This document shows positions 1 to 5,973 of a stretch of DNA of 8,127 nucleotides, one piece after another. The notes below the pieces were generated by a model. It was not told the origin of the DNA. It ran no database searches and saw only the letters and a program-made list of their open reading frames with translations. A program made the translations under genes and the position numbers. Every line of letters starts with the position of its first letter. Within the stretch, counting starts at the first letter, position 1. The DNA comes from an uncultured Bacilli bacterium (GTDB lineage Bacteria; Bacillota_I; Bacilli_A; RF39; UBA660): positions 1-8,127 of the forward strand of contig CANPYA010000057.1 in the NCBI GenBank assembly GCA_947587565.1. The letters are read 5' to 3'.

Positions 1-603
1 TGTATTCTTTTCAATAGTATAACAATATCCATAATCTTTTTGAACATATTTATCACTCATATAGATTTCATATTCTGGTAAATTATCCATAGAATGAGGT
101 TGATCCACTACAATTTTTTTATCCTTAAAGATTTTCATAACATCATAATCATAAGTTCCTTTAATTGATTTTGTATATGTTAATAGTGAATTACAAGTTT
201 GCCCTGGTCTACATGATTTATAAGCAGTAAATAATTCATAAGTTCCATCTTCATATACTGCTAACTTAACAGGAATACAAGATTTATTGCCTATGTTTAT
301 AGTAAATATTAAATCTTCCTTATTTTGCAATGGTTCATCACCACCTAAATCTACATTTTCTAATTCTTCAGTAGAGCAAGAAAATTTTACTCCTTTCCAA
401 GTGGTAACTTTTTCATCATCATTACAACGATAATGATTTACAAATAAACCTTTATCAATATAATAAATATCACCACCATGATAAACTTCTCTTATCTTTA
501 ATAAGGGACTATTATCAAATATTTTTGCTTGTAAAGTATCAAGTGCAATAATACCAATCAAAACACCTATAATAATTAAAGTAATTTTCAAACCTTTTTT
601 CAT
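1..603 (-). CDS. Membrane-anchored or secreted protein of unknown function (3' end beyond window)
   Basis: The reading frame is open from an ATG at 603 to the window edge: 201 codons with no stop, so the C-terminus is missing. An AGAGAGG ribosome binding site lies just upstream. Residues 2-6 are basic (KKGLK) and residues 7-21 are a run of I/L/V/G, a signal-anchor or uncleaved signal peptide, so the rest should be outside the cell. No lipobox cysteine follows. The exported part has six cysteines in view (60, 76, 109, 131, 137, 194), including a C-x5-C pair at 131/137, which could form disulfides. It resembles conserved uncharacterised Bacillota proteins, from memory only; I cannot assign a function. 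It follows the Bro-N/DinD-like gene by 58 bases and seems to have its own promoter, so it need not share that gene's role. Confidence 0.85.
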   Translation of the reverse strand, partial: MKKGLKITLIIIGVLIGIIALDTLQAKIFDNSPLLKIREVYHGGDIYYIDKGLFVNHYRCNDDEKVTTWKGVKFSCSTEELENVDLGGDEPLQNKEDLIFTINIGNKSCIPVKLAVYEDGTYELFTAYKSCRPGQTCNSLLTYTKSIKGTYDYDVMKIFKDKKIVVDQPHSMDNLPEYEIYMSDKYVQKDYGYCYTIEKNT

Positions 604-623
604 ATTGCCTCTCTTTCAACAAT

Positions 624-652
624 ATTATAATACATAATTTTAAATATGTCTT
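624..652 (-). promoter_or_regulatory. Promoter of the unknown exported protein gene
   Basis: On the minus strand a perfect -10 box TATAAT (629-624) lies 17 bp downstream of AAGACA (652-647), which matches TTGACA at four of six positions. Transcription would start near 617, leaving only a short leader with the ribosome binding site before the ATG at 603. The promoter starts about 10 bases after the stop of the upstream Bro-N gene, and no terminator is visible between the two, so read-through from upstream is also possible. Confidence 0.5.
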
Positions 653-661
653 AAATAATAG

Positions 662-1522
662 TTATTCTTTATATTCCAATTTTTCTTTTTCATCTATATA
701 TTGATAATTAAGATTATTTTTATTGCTAATTACTGACTTTCCTAAATTATTTTCAATATCTTCTCTTGCCACCTTTGCAGCATGGCCACCCATTTTCGCA
801 ATAACTTTATTTTGTTCTAAACCATATGGTTTATGTTCTTTAGCTAGTTCACGAGTTGCAATTTCACCTAAATCAGTAAGTGCAATTTCAATATCTGACA
901 TATTATCTCTTAAAGATTCTTTTCTAATGCCTTTGTATGCTTTATATTCATTTGCTTTCATACCAGACCATTCTTTATATATTTCATTAGTAAGTATTCC
1001 ATATTCATAATCTTTAGAAATACCATTTTCTTGCCATATATCAGTTAATTTATTTCTATCTAAAATTCCTTTTAATCTAGCTTCAATCCATTTATCAGAG
1101 TATCCTCTTTTACGATAATAGTCGATGGCTCTTTTAATAGCAATTTCTGGGTCAAATACTTCATCAATTCTTTCACTACCTAATTTTGCTAGCCAAATCT
1201 TAAAAGGCTCCGCTTTAGGGGAAGGAACAGATTCAATTAATCTTAAAATTCCTTTAGTGTCTAATACATCTGTATTATAAAATTTTCCGTCTTTCTGAGA
1301 TTTTAATTTCAGTTGTCCCAATTTTGAGGACAACTGACTTCCTTCATCATTTAATTTAGTTTTTAAGGAATTCCAATATTTTCTTGGTCTAGGACTTTCT
1401 GTTAATACCCTGATAACATCTACAACACTAAAAAAATAATCTCCCTTTTCACTGTTCCAAACACTTCTTATTTCTTTTCCTTCAAATAGATTAATAATTG
1501 TTTCTAATTTTGTTTGATTCAT
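662..1522 (-). CDS. Bro-N domain / DinD-like antirepressor-family protein
   Basis: A 286-residue protein, close to the usual length of the Bro-N/DinD group. The N-terminal part (about residues 15-110: EIRSVWNSEKGDYFFSVVDV, then LDTKGILRLIESVPSPKAEPFK) looks like a Bro-N DNA-binding domain, as in phage antirepressors. The C-terminal part (about 215-277: ALTDLGEIATRELAKEH, GLEQNKVIAKMGGHAAKVAR, LGKSVIS) resembles chromosomal DinD-type proteins. E. coli DinD is an SOS-induced protein reported to inhibit RecA; whether this homologue does the same is unknown. The start at 1522 is preferred over an in-frame ATG at 1603 because AGGAGG lies 6 bases before it and the promoter lies inside the longer version. 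No other phage gene is in view, so it looks like a stand-alone chromosomal gene. A LexA-like box in its promoter supports a DNA-damage role. A phage remnant is the alternative. Confidence 0.88.
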   Translation of the reverse strand: MNQTKLETIINLFEGKEIRSVWNSEKGDYFFSVVDVIRVLTESPRPRKYWNSLKTKLNDEGSQLSSKLGQLKLKSQKDGKFYNTDVLDTKGILRLIESVPSPKAEPFKIWLAKLGSERIDEVFDPEIAIKRAIDYYRKRGYSDKWIEARLKGILDRNKLTDIWQENGISKDYEYGILTNEIYKEWSGMKANEYKAYKGIRKESLRDNMSDIEIALTDLGEIATRELAKEHKPYGLEQNKVIAKMGGHAAKVAREDIENNLGKSVISNKNNLNYQYIDEKEKLEYKE

Positions 1523-1528
1523 ACAAAA

Positions 1529-1534
1529 CCTCCT
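1529..1534 (-). promoter_or_regulatory. Ribosome binding site fixing the Bro-N gene start
   Basis: A perfect AGGAGG lies 6 bases before the ATG at 1522. It decides the start against the upstream in-frame ATG at 1603, which has no comparable site and would lie upstream of the promoter. Confidence 0.85.
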
Positions 1535-1544
1535 CGATAATAAC

Positions 1545-1573
1545 ATTATACAGCAAGAACAATTGTTTGACAA
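1545..1573 (-). promoter_or_regulatory. Sigma-70-type promoter of the Bro-N/DinD-like gene
   Basis: On the minus strand, -35 TTGTCA (1573-1568) and -10 TATAAT (1550-1545) are separated by exactly 17 bp. This is the best-formed promoter in the window. Transcription would start near 1538, directly before the AGGAGG site. The spacer carries the palindrome annotated separately as a probable LexA operator, so a bound repressor would block RNA polymerase. Confidence 0.75.
1556..1569. promoter_or_regulatory. Probable LexA (SOS) operator
   Basis: The plus strand reads AGAACAATTGTTTG. The known B. subtilis-type LexA box is CGAACRNRYGTTYG, and this site differs at only two positions (the first base, and T for the second R). 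Its core AACAATTGTT (1558-1567) is a perfect 10-bp palindrome. The box fills part of the spacer between -35 and -10, a typical repressor position. The downstream gene belongs to a family that includes the SOS gene dinD, which makes a chance match less likely. LexA control is inferred, as no lexA gene is in the window. Confidence 0.65.
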
Positions 1574-1592
1574 TATATTTTCAAAAATATTT

Positions 1593-1625
1593 AAAAAAAG
1601 CAAATCTCAATAATAGAGTTTGCTT
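1593..1625 (-). terminator. Rho-independent terminator after the ABC transporter operon
   Basis: Read on the minus strand: stem AAGCAAA-CTC, a 7-base loop, then GAG-(one bulged base)-TTTGCTT, running into an uninterrupted T tract (plus-strand A run 1593-1599). It begins 4 bases after the stop codon of the ATPase gene and separates that operon from the Bro-N gene. Confidence 0.85.
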
Positions 1626-1628
1626 ATA

Positions 1629-2375
1629 TTACTTACTACTTTCTTCTTTAAATTTCTTCAAATCATATATTACATCAACTGTATCACATACATTTCCCGA
1701 ATGCGTTACAATAATAACACATTTATTTTCTTCGTGAGCTAATTTTTTAAATATATCTAAAATTTCTGTTTCTGTTTGCTTATCAAGATTTCCGGTTGGC
1801 TCATCCGCAATTATCATTTTGGGGTTATAAGATAGGCTTCTTGCAATAGCAACTCTTTGTTGTTCACCACCAGATAATCTTAATACTTTACGATCGGCAT
1901 AAGTTTCTTTTAAGCCAACTTTTTCCATAAGTTCAATGGCTTTTTCTTTTTTATTTTTTATTTTTGAACCATTCACATCCATTGAAAGAATGATATTTTC
2001 ACTCGCCGTCATAAAAGGTAGTAAATTATAACTTTGAAAGACAATACCTATATCACTATTCCGGTATTTATCTAAATTCATATCTTTTAGACTTTTACCA
2101 TCAAAGATGATTTCTCCTTCAGTACATCTTTCAAGCCCACTTATTAAAGATAATAAGGTTGTTTTTCCCGTACCACTTCGACCTCTGATAGCGTACATTT
2201 TACCACTTTCAAAATCAAAACTAACATCTCTTAATGCATAATCATCATCTTCAGCATCACTATATCTATAACTAGCATTTTTTATACTTAAAATAATATT
2301 TTTAGAAGAAGTATTTTTTTCATTTATTTCTTTTTTATCTTTTGATACATAATTATTCTTTTTCTTATTTGCCAT
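1629..2375 (-). CDS. ABC transporter ATP-binding protein (MacB/LolD/FtsE type)
   Basis: A 248-residue ATPase that would power the adjacent permease from the cytoplasmic side. All core motifs are intact: Walker A GRSGTGKTT (65-73, Lys71), Q-loop Gln114 in VFQSYNLLPFMTASENI, signature LSGGEQQ (167-173), Walker B MIIADEP with Glu192, D-loop GNLD (195-198) and switch His225. The wording of the Q-loop and signature regions is typical of the MacB/LolD/FtsE subfamily. The first 25 or so residues are a Lys/Asn/Ser-rich tail before the usual domain start; no ATG closer to the domain exists, so the start at 2375 is kept. The ATG follows the permease stop by 3 bases, and its GAGAGG site lies inside the end of the permease gene, so translation is probably coupled. 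The substrate is not readable from the ATPase. Confidence 0.95.
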   Translation of the reverse strand: MANKKKNNYVSKDKKEINEKNTSSKNIILSIKNASYRYSDAEDDDYALRDVSFDFESGKMYAIRGRSGTGKTTLLSLISGLERCTEGEIIFDGKSLKDMNLDKYRNSDIGIVFQSYNLLPFMTASENIILSMDVNGSKIKNKKEKAIELMEKVGLKETYADRKVLRLSGGEQQRVAIARSLSYNPKMIIADEPTGNLDKQTETEILDIFKKLAHEENKCVIIVTHSGNVCDTVDVIYDLKKFKEESSK

Positions 2376-2378
2376 TAC

Positions 2379-3845
2379 TTAAGACCTCTCTTTCAATATT
2401 GTAAGTGGGGAAAATCTCTCTATACTAACCATTGAAGCAATCGAACTTACTAAGACAAGTGAAAGACCAATACCAAGTAATTCTAATAAAACTTTAATAT
2501 CTACTACAGCATCAATAGAATCGTAGGCTTCCACAACAGGCATACCTTTACCTCGTACATCTTCCCTGTTACCATGAGTTGGCATTCCTCCATTCATATT
2601 TTCGCCACCAAAATTTTTACCTATTTCTTCAGTTCTTGCATTACTACTATTGATTTCATTTTCTAGTAAAGAATTACTTACTCCTTTAGAACTTAAGGCA
2701 CCAATACCCGCTCCAAGTATAAGTGATGTAACAGCCACAATAACAAGTTCTAAAACAAATTGCATCGTTAATTTAAATTTACTAATACCAATGGTTCTTA
2801 AAACTCCTATTTCATATTTTCTTTCCCGAATATTAATCATATTGATTACAAATAAGACAATTCCACCAATAATAAGTGTAATAACTAAAAATGTCGTTGC
2901 AAAGGAATTAATATTTTGAATACTTGCTACCCCACTTAAGGCAAGTTCTTCATTTGTTTGTAAGATAAAGTTTTCATCTAAACCTTTTTCATAAAATTCA
3001 TTTTGTAATTTTTCGACATTATCATAAGAATCGATAATAAATGTTGGATAAATTGTAGCATTTATTTCGGTATTACTTGTAGTAATATTTGTTACAGTAC
3101 TAGCATTGGTTACCAAAGTATTGGCGGAATTTGAAAACATTGACATAGTATCTGAACCTTCTTCATCATTTTCTTTAAAAATACCAATAATTTCAAATTC
3201 ATAAGTATGGCCATCTTCATCCTCTAATTTTATTTTATCATTTAAACTTAAATCGTTATAATCGGCAAGTTCTTCATTAATAAAGACATAGTTACCATCA
3301 AAAGCTATATCCCAAGCATTATCAGTTATTTCATTCATTGTATAAGTACCACTTATAAACTCACTCATAGCATCTAGTGAACTATAACCCGTTAAAGTAA
3401 AATCAGTAGATGACATATTGTTTTCTTTCCCGTGTCCAAAGCCATTGGGCATATTATTATTTGATTCAATCTCGGCTTTTTCAATATTTTTACCATTAAG
3501 ACCAACACTATAAGTATAATAATAGTTTTCAATATAATTACTATCGGCAAAAGATTCAACATCACTAATGGTGTAACTAGCAATATTATCAAACTTTTCC
3601 CTAGCATTTTCTCGGTCTTCAGCTTGTGATGAGTCAAAATCTTTCATCATATTAGCTCTATCAAAACTAATTGTTACTTCTTTGTCATAAGCACTTTTAT
3701 AGGAATCAATCAAATCTACAGCGGTGTTTTTTATAGCCAAAGTTATCGTACAAGCACAAGCAATAATTAAAATAATTATTCCTATTAAAATATTCCTTCC
3801 CTTATTTCTTTTAATCGAAATCCACGCATTTTTTAATATAAACAT
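2379..3845 (-). CDS. MacB/FtsX-type ABC transporter permease
   Basis: A 488-residue permease with MacB topology: helix 1 (about 18-40), a large extracytoplasmic MacB-PCD-like domain (about 41-312), then helices at about 314-337, 363-387 and 452-473. The cytoplasmic segment NIRERKYEIGVLRTIG (338-353) is the signature stretch of the FtsX domain. Such permeases act as homodimers with two ATPase subunits and move substrates by mechanotransmission. Two outward-facing stretches are rich in Met, Gly, Asn and His: 131-144 and an unusually long loop between helices 3 and 4 (about 388-450). The ATG has a GGGAGG site just upstream. It is first in a two-gene operon with its ATPase; no second permease or membrane-fusion partner is in view. 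The gene order beside a two-component system suggests an inducible exporter for an antimicrobial or envelope-active compound. The substrate is unknown. Confidence 0.93.
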   Translation of the reverse strand: MFILKNAWISIKRNKGRNILIGIIILIIACACTITLAIKNTAVDLIDSYKSAYDKEVTISFDRANMMKDFDSSQAEDRENAREKFDNIASYTISDVESFADSNYIENYYYTYSVGLNGKNIEKAEIESNNNMPNGFGHGKENNMSSTDFTLTGYSSLDAMSEFISGTYTMNEITDNAWDIAFDGNYVFINEELADYNDLSLNDKIKLEDEDGHTYEFEIIGIFKENDEEGSDTMSMFSNSANTLVTNASTVTNITTSNTEINATIYPTFIIDSYDNVEKLQNEFYEKGLDENFILQTNEELALSGVASIQNINSFATTFLVITLIIGGIVLFVINMINIRERKYEIGVLRTIGISKFKLTMQFVLELVIVAVTSLILGAGIGALSSKGVSNSLLENEINSSNARTEEIGKNFGGENMNGGMPTHGNREDVRGKGMPVVEAYDSIDAVVDIKVLLELLGIGLSLVLVSSIASMVSIERFSPLTILKERS

Positions 3846-3870
3846 AATCTTCCTCCCTTAAAACAATACC

Positions 3871-3912
3871 ATTTTATGATGTAAATATTAAAGAAACATT
3901 AAAAAACATTAA
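3871..3912 (-). promoter_or_regulatory. Response-regulator box and promoter of the ABC transporter operon
   Basis: On the minus strand three similar units follow each other: TTAATGTTT (3912-3904), TTAATGTTT (3902-3894) and TTAATATTT (3891-3883), with periods of 10 and 11 bp. Six bases later comes TAAAAT (3876-3871), a five-of-six match to a -10 box. There is no good -35 hexamer, which fits an activator-dependent promoter. OmpR/PhoB-family regulators bind tandem direct repeats with about 11-bp period next to -10 boxes. The same layout occurs before the response regulator gene. The most upstream unit overlaps the terminator of the preceding operon. Confidence 0.65.
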
Positions 3913-3929
3913 CTTTTTTTCGTTAATGC
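3901..3929 (-). terminator. Rho-independent terminator of the two-component operon
   Basis: Minus strand: CATTAAC (3928-3922 is its partner on the plus strand), an A-rich 8-base loop, then GTTAATG and six T residues (plus-strand A run 3901-3906); a G-U pair can extend the 7-bp stem. The kinase stop codon TAA (3925-3923) lies inside the first stem arm, so the hairpin starts within the coding sequence. The second arm and T tract overlap the first repeat of the transporter promoter. Confidence 0.75.
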
Positions 3930-5152
3930 TCATTTATTTTAAATTTAACTTCAAATGTCGTATATCCCTCTTTAGAATAGGCTTTAATATTACCATTATG
4001 CGATATTACAATATTTTTAGCAATTGAAAGGCCTAAACCATATCGCCCACTTTTTCGATTATGACTTTTATCATTTCTGTAAAATCTTTCAAATATTTTT
4101 TCACATTCACTTTCAGGAATTGATTCACCCTTATTTATTATTTCTAATTTTATTTCTGATTTATCACTAGTAAGATTTACTCTAATTTTACTATTTTCTT
4201 TTCCATGACTAATAGCGTTATCTATTAAAATAGATACTAATTCATCAATGCTTTCTTTATGACATAAAAAGTTTAATTTTTCTTCTATATTAGTTTCAAT
4301 AGTTATATTTTTTTCATAGGCTAAACTTTCAAATGTTAAAGCTCTTTTTTCCACGAGCAAAGATAGATTATTTTCACTGAAATTCTCTTTTTGTAAATAT
4401 TCCGTTTTCGATAAATCTAATAATCTAGTGATTAAATTGCTCATTCGGTCCGATTCACTTTTCAAATTATTAATCCATTTTTCATTTTTCTTATTTACCT
4501 CTAAACAATCAATATTAGCCATCATAACAGCAAGAGGTGTTTTAAGTTCATGAGAAGCATTTGCTACGAATTCTTTTTCTCTATTAAAACTTTCCAAAAC
4601 CGGTTTCGTAATCCATTCAGTTATTTTTTTAGAAATAATGTAAATAACAAACTCTCCAATACAAATTAATAATAAAGAAATTAATAAATTATTAAGTAAC
4701 ATATTTCTCGTCTTAGTTATATTTATAATCGTTAAAGAATTATTATTTTCTAAATTATAGGCATATTTATTCCAATATAAAGAACCAATTTTTACTTTAC
4801 TAGTATTATTACTTGCAATAATATTTTTCGCCTTAGTTATAATTTCCTCACTAATAGCGTTATCACTATGACTTATTTGATCAACAATTTCATTATTAGC
4901 ATTTAAGATAAAAGTATAAATTTCATAATCCATAACTTTTCGATTATGAAGTTCATCATTTATTGGCCTCATTTCTTTTTCAATTGGTTCATGTCTTTCC
5001 ATAGTCAAATTTTTCATTCTTGTTAAATTATTTAATATTCCAGTATATTCTTTATGATAGGTTTGAACATTAAAAAATGTTGCAAAAAATATCGCAAATA
5101 AAGAGATAATGATAAAAATTGTATAAAATGTTTTCTTCTTTAAATTTTCCAT
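3923..5152 (-). CDS. Membrane sensor histidine kinase
   Basis: A 409-residue kinase of the two-helix type: helix 1 about 10-29, an extracytoplasmic sensor of about 120 residues (30-150), helix 2 about 152-174. The phosphorylation motif FVANASHELKTPL contains His201. The ATPase domain has an N-box with Asn312 (LIDNAISHG), an F-box ERFYRNDKSHNR (355-366) and a G2 box YGLGLSIAKN (371-380). The G1 box reads NKGESIP, with Asn in place of the classic Asp; this variant occurs in several Bacillota kinases that keep the ERFYR-DKS segment, so activity is still likely. No clear HAMP domain fits between helix 2 and His201 (only about 25 residues). The ATG follows the regulator's stop by 5 bases, with GGAGG inside the regulator's last codons, so translation is coupled. 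Its partner is the adjacent response regulator. The signal is unknown. Confidence 0.94.
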   Translation of the reverse strand: MENLKKKTFYTIFIIISLFAIFFATFFNVQTYHKEYTGILNNLTRMKNLTMERHEPIEKEMRPINDELHNRKVMDYEIYTFILNANNEIVDQISHSDNAISEEIITKAKNIIASNNTSKVKIGSLYWNKYAYNLENNNSLTIINITKTRNMLLNNLLISLLLICIGEFVIYIISKKITEWITKPVLESFNREKEFVANASHELKTPLAVMMANIDCLEVNKKNEKWINNLKSESDRMSNLITRLLDLSKTEYLQKENFSENNLSLLVEKRALTFESLAYEKNITIETNIEEKLNFLCHKESIDELVSILIDNAISHGKENSKIRVNLTSDKSEIKLEIINKGESIPESECEKIFERFYRNDKSHNRKSGRYGLGLSIAKNIVISHNGNIKAYSKEGYTTFEVKFKINEH

Positions 5153-5157
5153 ATTCT

Positions 5158-5835
5158 TTATGCCTCCATTTTATACCCTAAATTACGAACAGCTTTAATA
5201 TTTACTTTAGAACCGATAATTTTGATTTTCTTTCTTAAAAAAGATAAGTAGGCTTCTAAATTATTCGATTCATAATCATTGTCTATTCCCCAAACTTTGT
5301 CATAAATTTGTTCTTTAGAAATAATTTGCTCTTTATTATTCATAAAAAATTCCAGTAATAGAAATTCTCTATATGGGATATTTATTGATTCATTAGTATT
5401 TATACAAGTTAAAGTAGAAGTTCTAATATTTAAAGATAAATCACTATATTCTAAAATATCTTTAACTTTCGAATTTCCTTTACTTCTTAACTGCACATTT
5501 ACTCTTGCAATTAATTCTTCGATATGAAATGGTTTAGTTACATAATCATCGGCACCATTATTAAAGCCTTTCAATTTATCTTCTAATTCAGATTTAGCTG
5601 TAAGCATAATTACTTTAGCATTTACAGCATTTTCTTTTATCTTTTTTAAAATTTCAAACCCATTTATTTTCGGTAACATTATATCAAGAATAATTAAATC
5701 ATAGATATTAGATAAAGCATTATATAAGCCATCTTCACCGTCATAACTAGTATCCACTTCATATTTTTCTTGACGAAGTTTCACTGCAATAATATCTGCG
5801 ATTGACTCTTCATCTTCAACAACTAAAATTCGCAT
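5158..5835 (-). CDS. OmpR/PhoB-family response regulator
   Basis: A 225-residue regulator, the standard length. The receiver domain (about 1-115) has the acidic pair Glu7/Asp8, phospho-acceptor Asp51 (LIILDIMLP), Thr79 and Lys101 (DDYVTKPF). The winged-helix DNA-binding domain (about 128-224) includes the family's YREFLLLEFFMNNKEQIISKEQ stretch, split here as YREFLLLEFF and ISKEQIYDKVWG, and ends VRNLGYKMEA. The start at 5835 (MRILVVEDEE) is chosen over an ATG five codons upstream because GGAGG lies 5 bases before it and would otherwise fall inside the coding sequence. It should be phosphorylated by the kinase encoded immediately downstream. Matching direct repeats before its own gene and before the ABC transporter genes suggest that it activates both operons; this is inference from sequence symmetry. 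Confidence 0.96.
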   Translation of the reverse strand: MRILVVEDEESIADIIAVKLRQEKYEVDTSYDGEDGLYNALSNIYDLIILDIMLPKINGFEILKKIKENAVNAKVIMLTAKSELEDKLKGFNNGADDYVTKPFHIEELIARVNVQLRSKGNSKVKDILEYSDLSLNIRTSTLTCINTNESINIPYREFLLLEFFMNNKEQIISKEQIYDKVWGIDNDYESNNLEAYLSFLRKKIKIIGSKVNIKAVRNLGYKMEA

Positions 5836-5840
5836 CTTAA

Positions 5841-5845
5841 CCTCC
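5841..5845 (-). promoter_or_regulatory. Ribosome binding site fixing the response regulator start
   Basis: GGAGG lies 5 bases before the ATG at 5835. The alternative upstream ATG at 5850 has no purine-rich site at the proper distance, and residues before MRILVVEDEE are not part of the conserved receiver fold. Confidence 0.85.
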
Positions 5846-5854
5846 AACATTTAA

Positions 5855-5887
5855 ATTATATATTATAAAAATTAAAGAAATATTAAA
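5855..5887 (-). promoter_or_regulatory. Response-regulator box and promoter of the two-component operon
   Basis: Minus strand: TTTAATATTTC (5887-5877) is followed directly by TTTAATTTTT (5876-5867), a direct repeat with 11-bp period. Six bases later comes a perfect TATAAT (5860-5855). A second TATAAT at 5867-5862 overlaps the last repeat and could be an alternative -10. Neither has a good -35 box at 17 bp. The 33-bp layout (11 + 10 + 6 + 6) is identical to that at 3871-3903 before the ABC permease, which suggests autoregulation by the response regulator. Confidence 0.65.
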
Positions 5888-5931
5888 AATATTTTTTCAT
5901 CAATAAAACTTTCATAATAATTATACCAAAG

Positions 5932-5959
5932 AAAAAGCAAATCTTACAAAAGAGTTGCT
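5932..5959 (-). terminator. Rho-independent terminator after the DUF2798 gene
   Basis: A 10-bp stem with one mismatch (plus-strand arms 5936-5945 and 5950-5959), a 4-base loop, and a T tract on the minus strand (plus-strand A run 5932-5935). It lies 14 bases after the stop codon and separates the gene from the two-component operon. Confidence 0.75.
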
Positions 5960-5973
5960 CACATAAAATGAAT

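Noticed and set aside
723..1010. Plus-strand open frame of 95 codons opposite the Bro-N gene
   Set aside because: It is antisense to a strongly supported gene, with no family resemblance and no convincing start site. The plus-strand frames at 1498-1737 and 2650-2919 were rejected for the same reasons.
662..1522. A prophage or phage remnant based on the antirepressor-like gene
   Set aside because: No integrase, repressor, structural gene or attachment repeat is visible on either side; flanking genes look chromosomal. The gene fits a stand-alone DinD-like protein.
1523..1603. N-terminal extension of the Bro-N protein to an ATG at 1603
   Set aside because: The promoter and LexA-like box lie within this stretch, the extra residues match nothing in the family, and AGGAGG points to the ATG at 1522.
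3392..3637. Minus-strand open frame of 81 codons inside the permease gene
   Set aside because: It overlaps the permease in another frame, has a Leu/Ile-rich composition expected by chance and no ribosome binding site.
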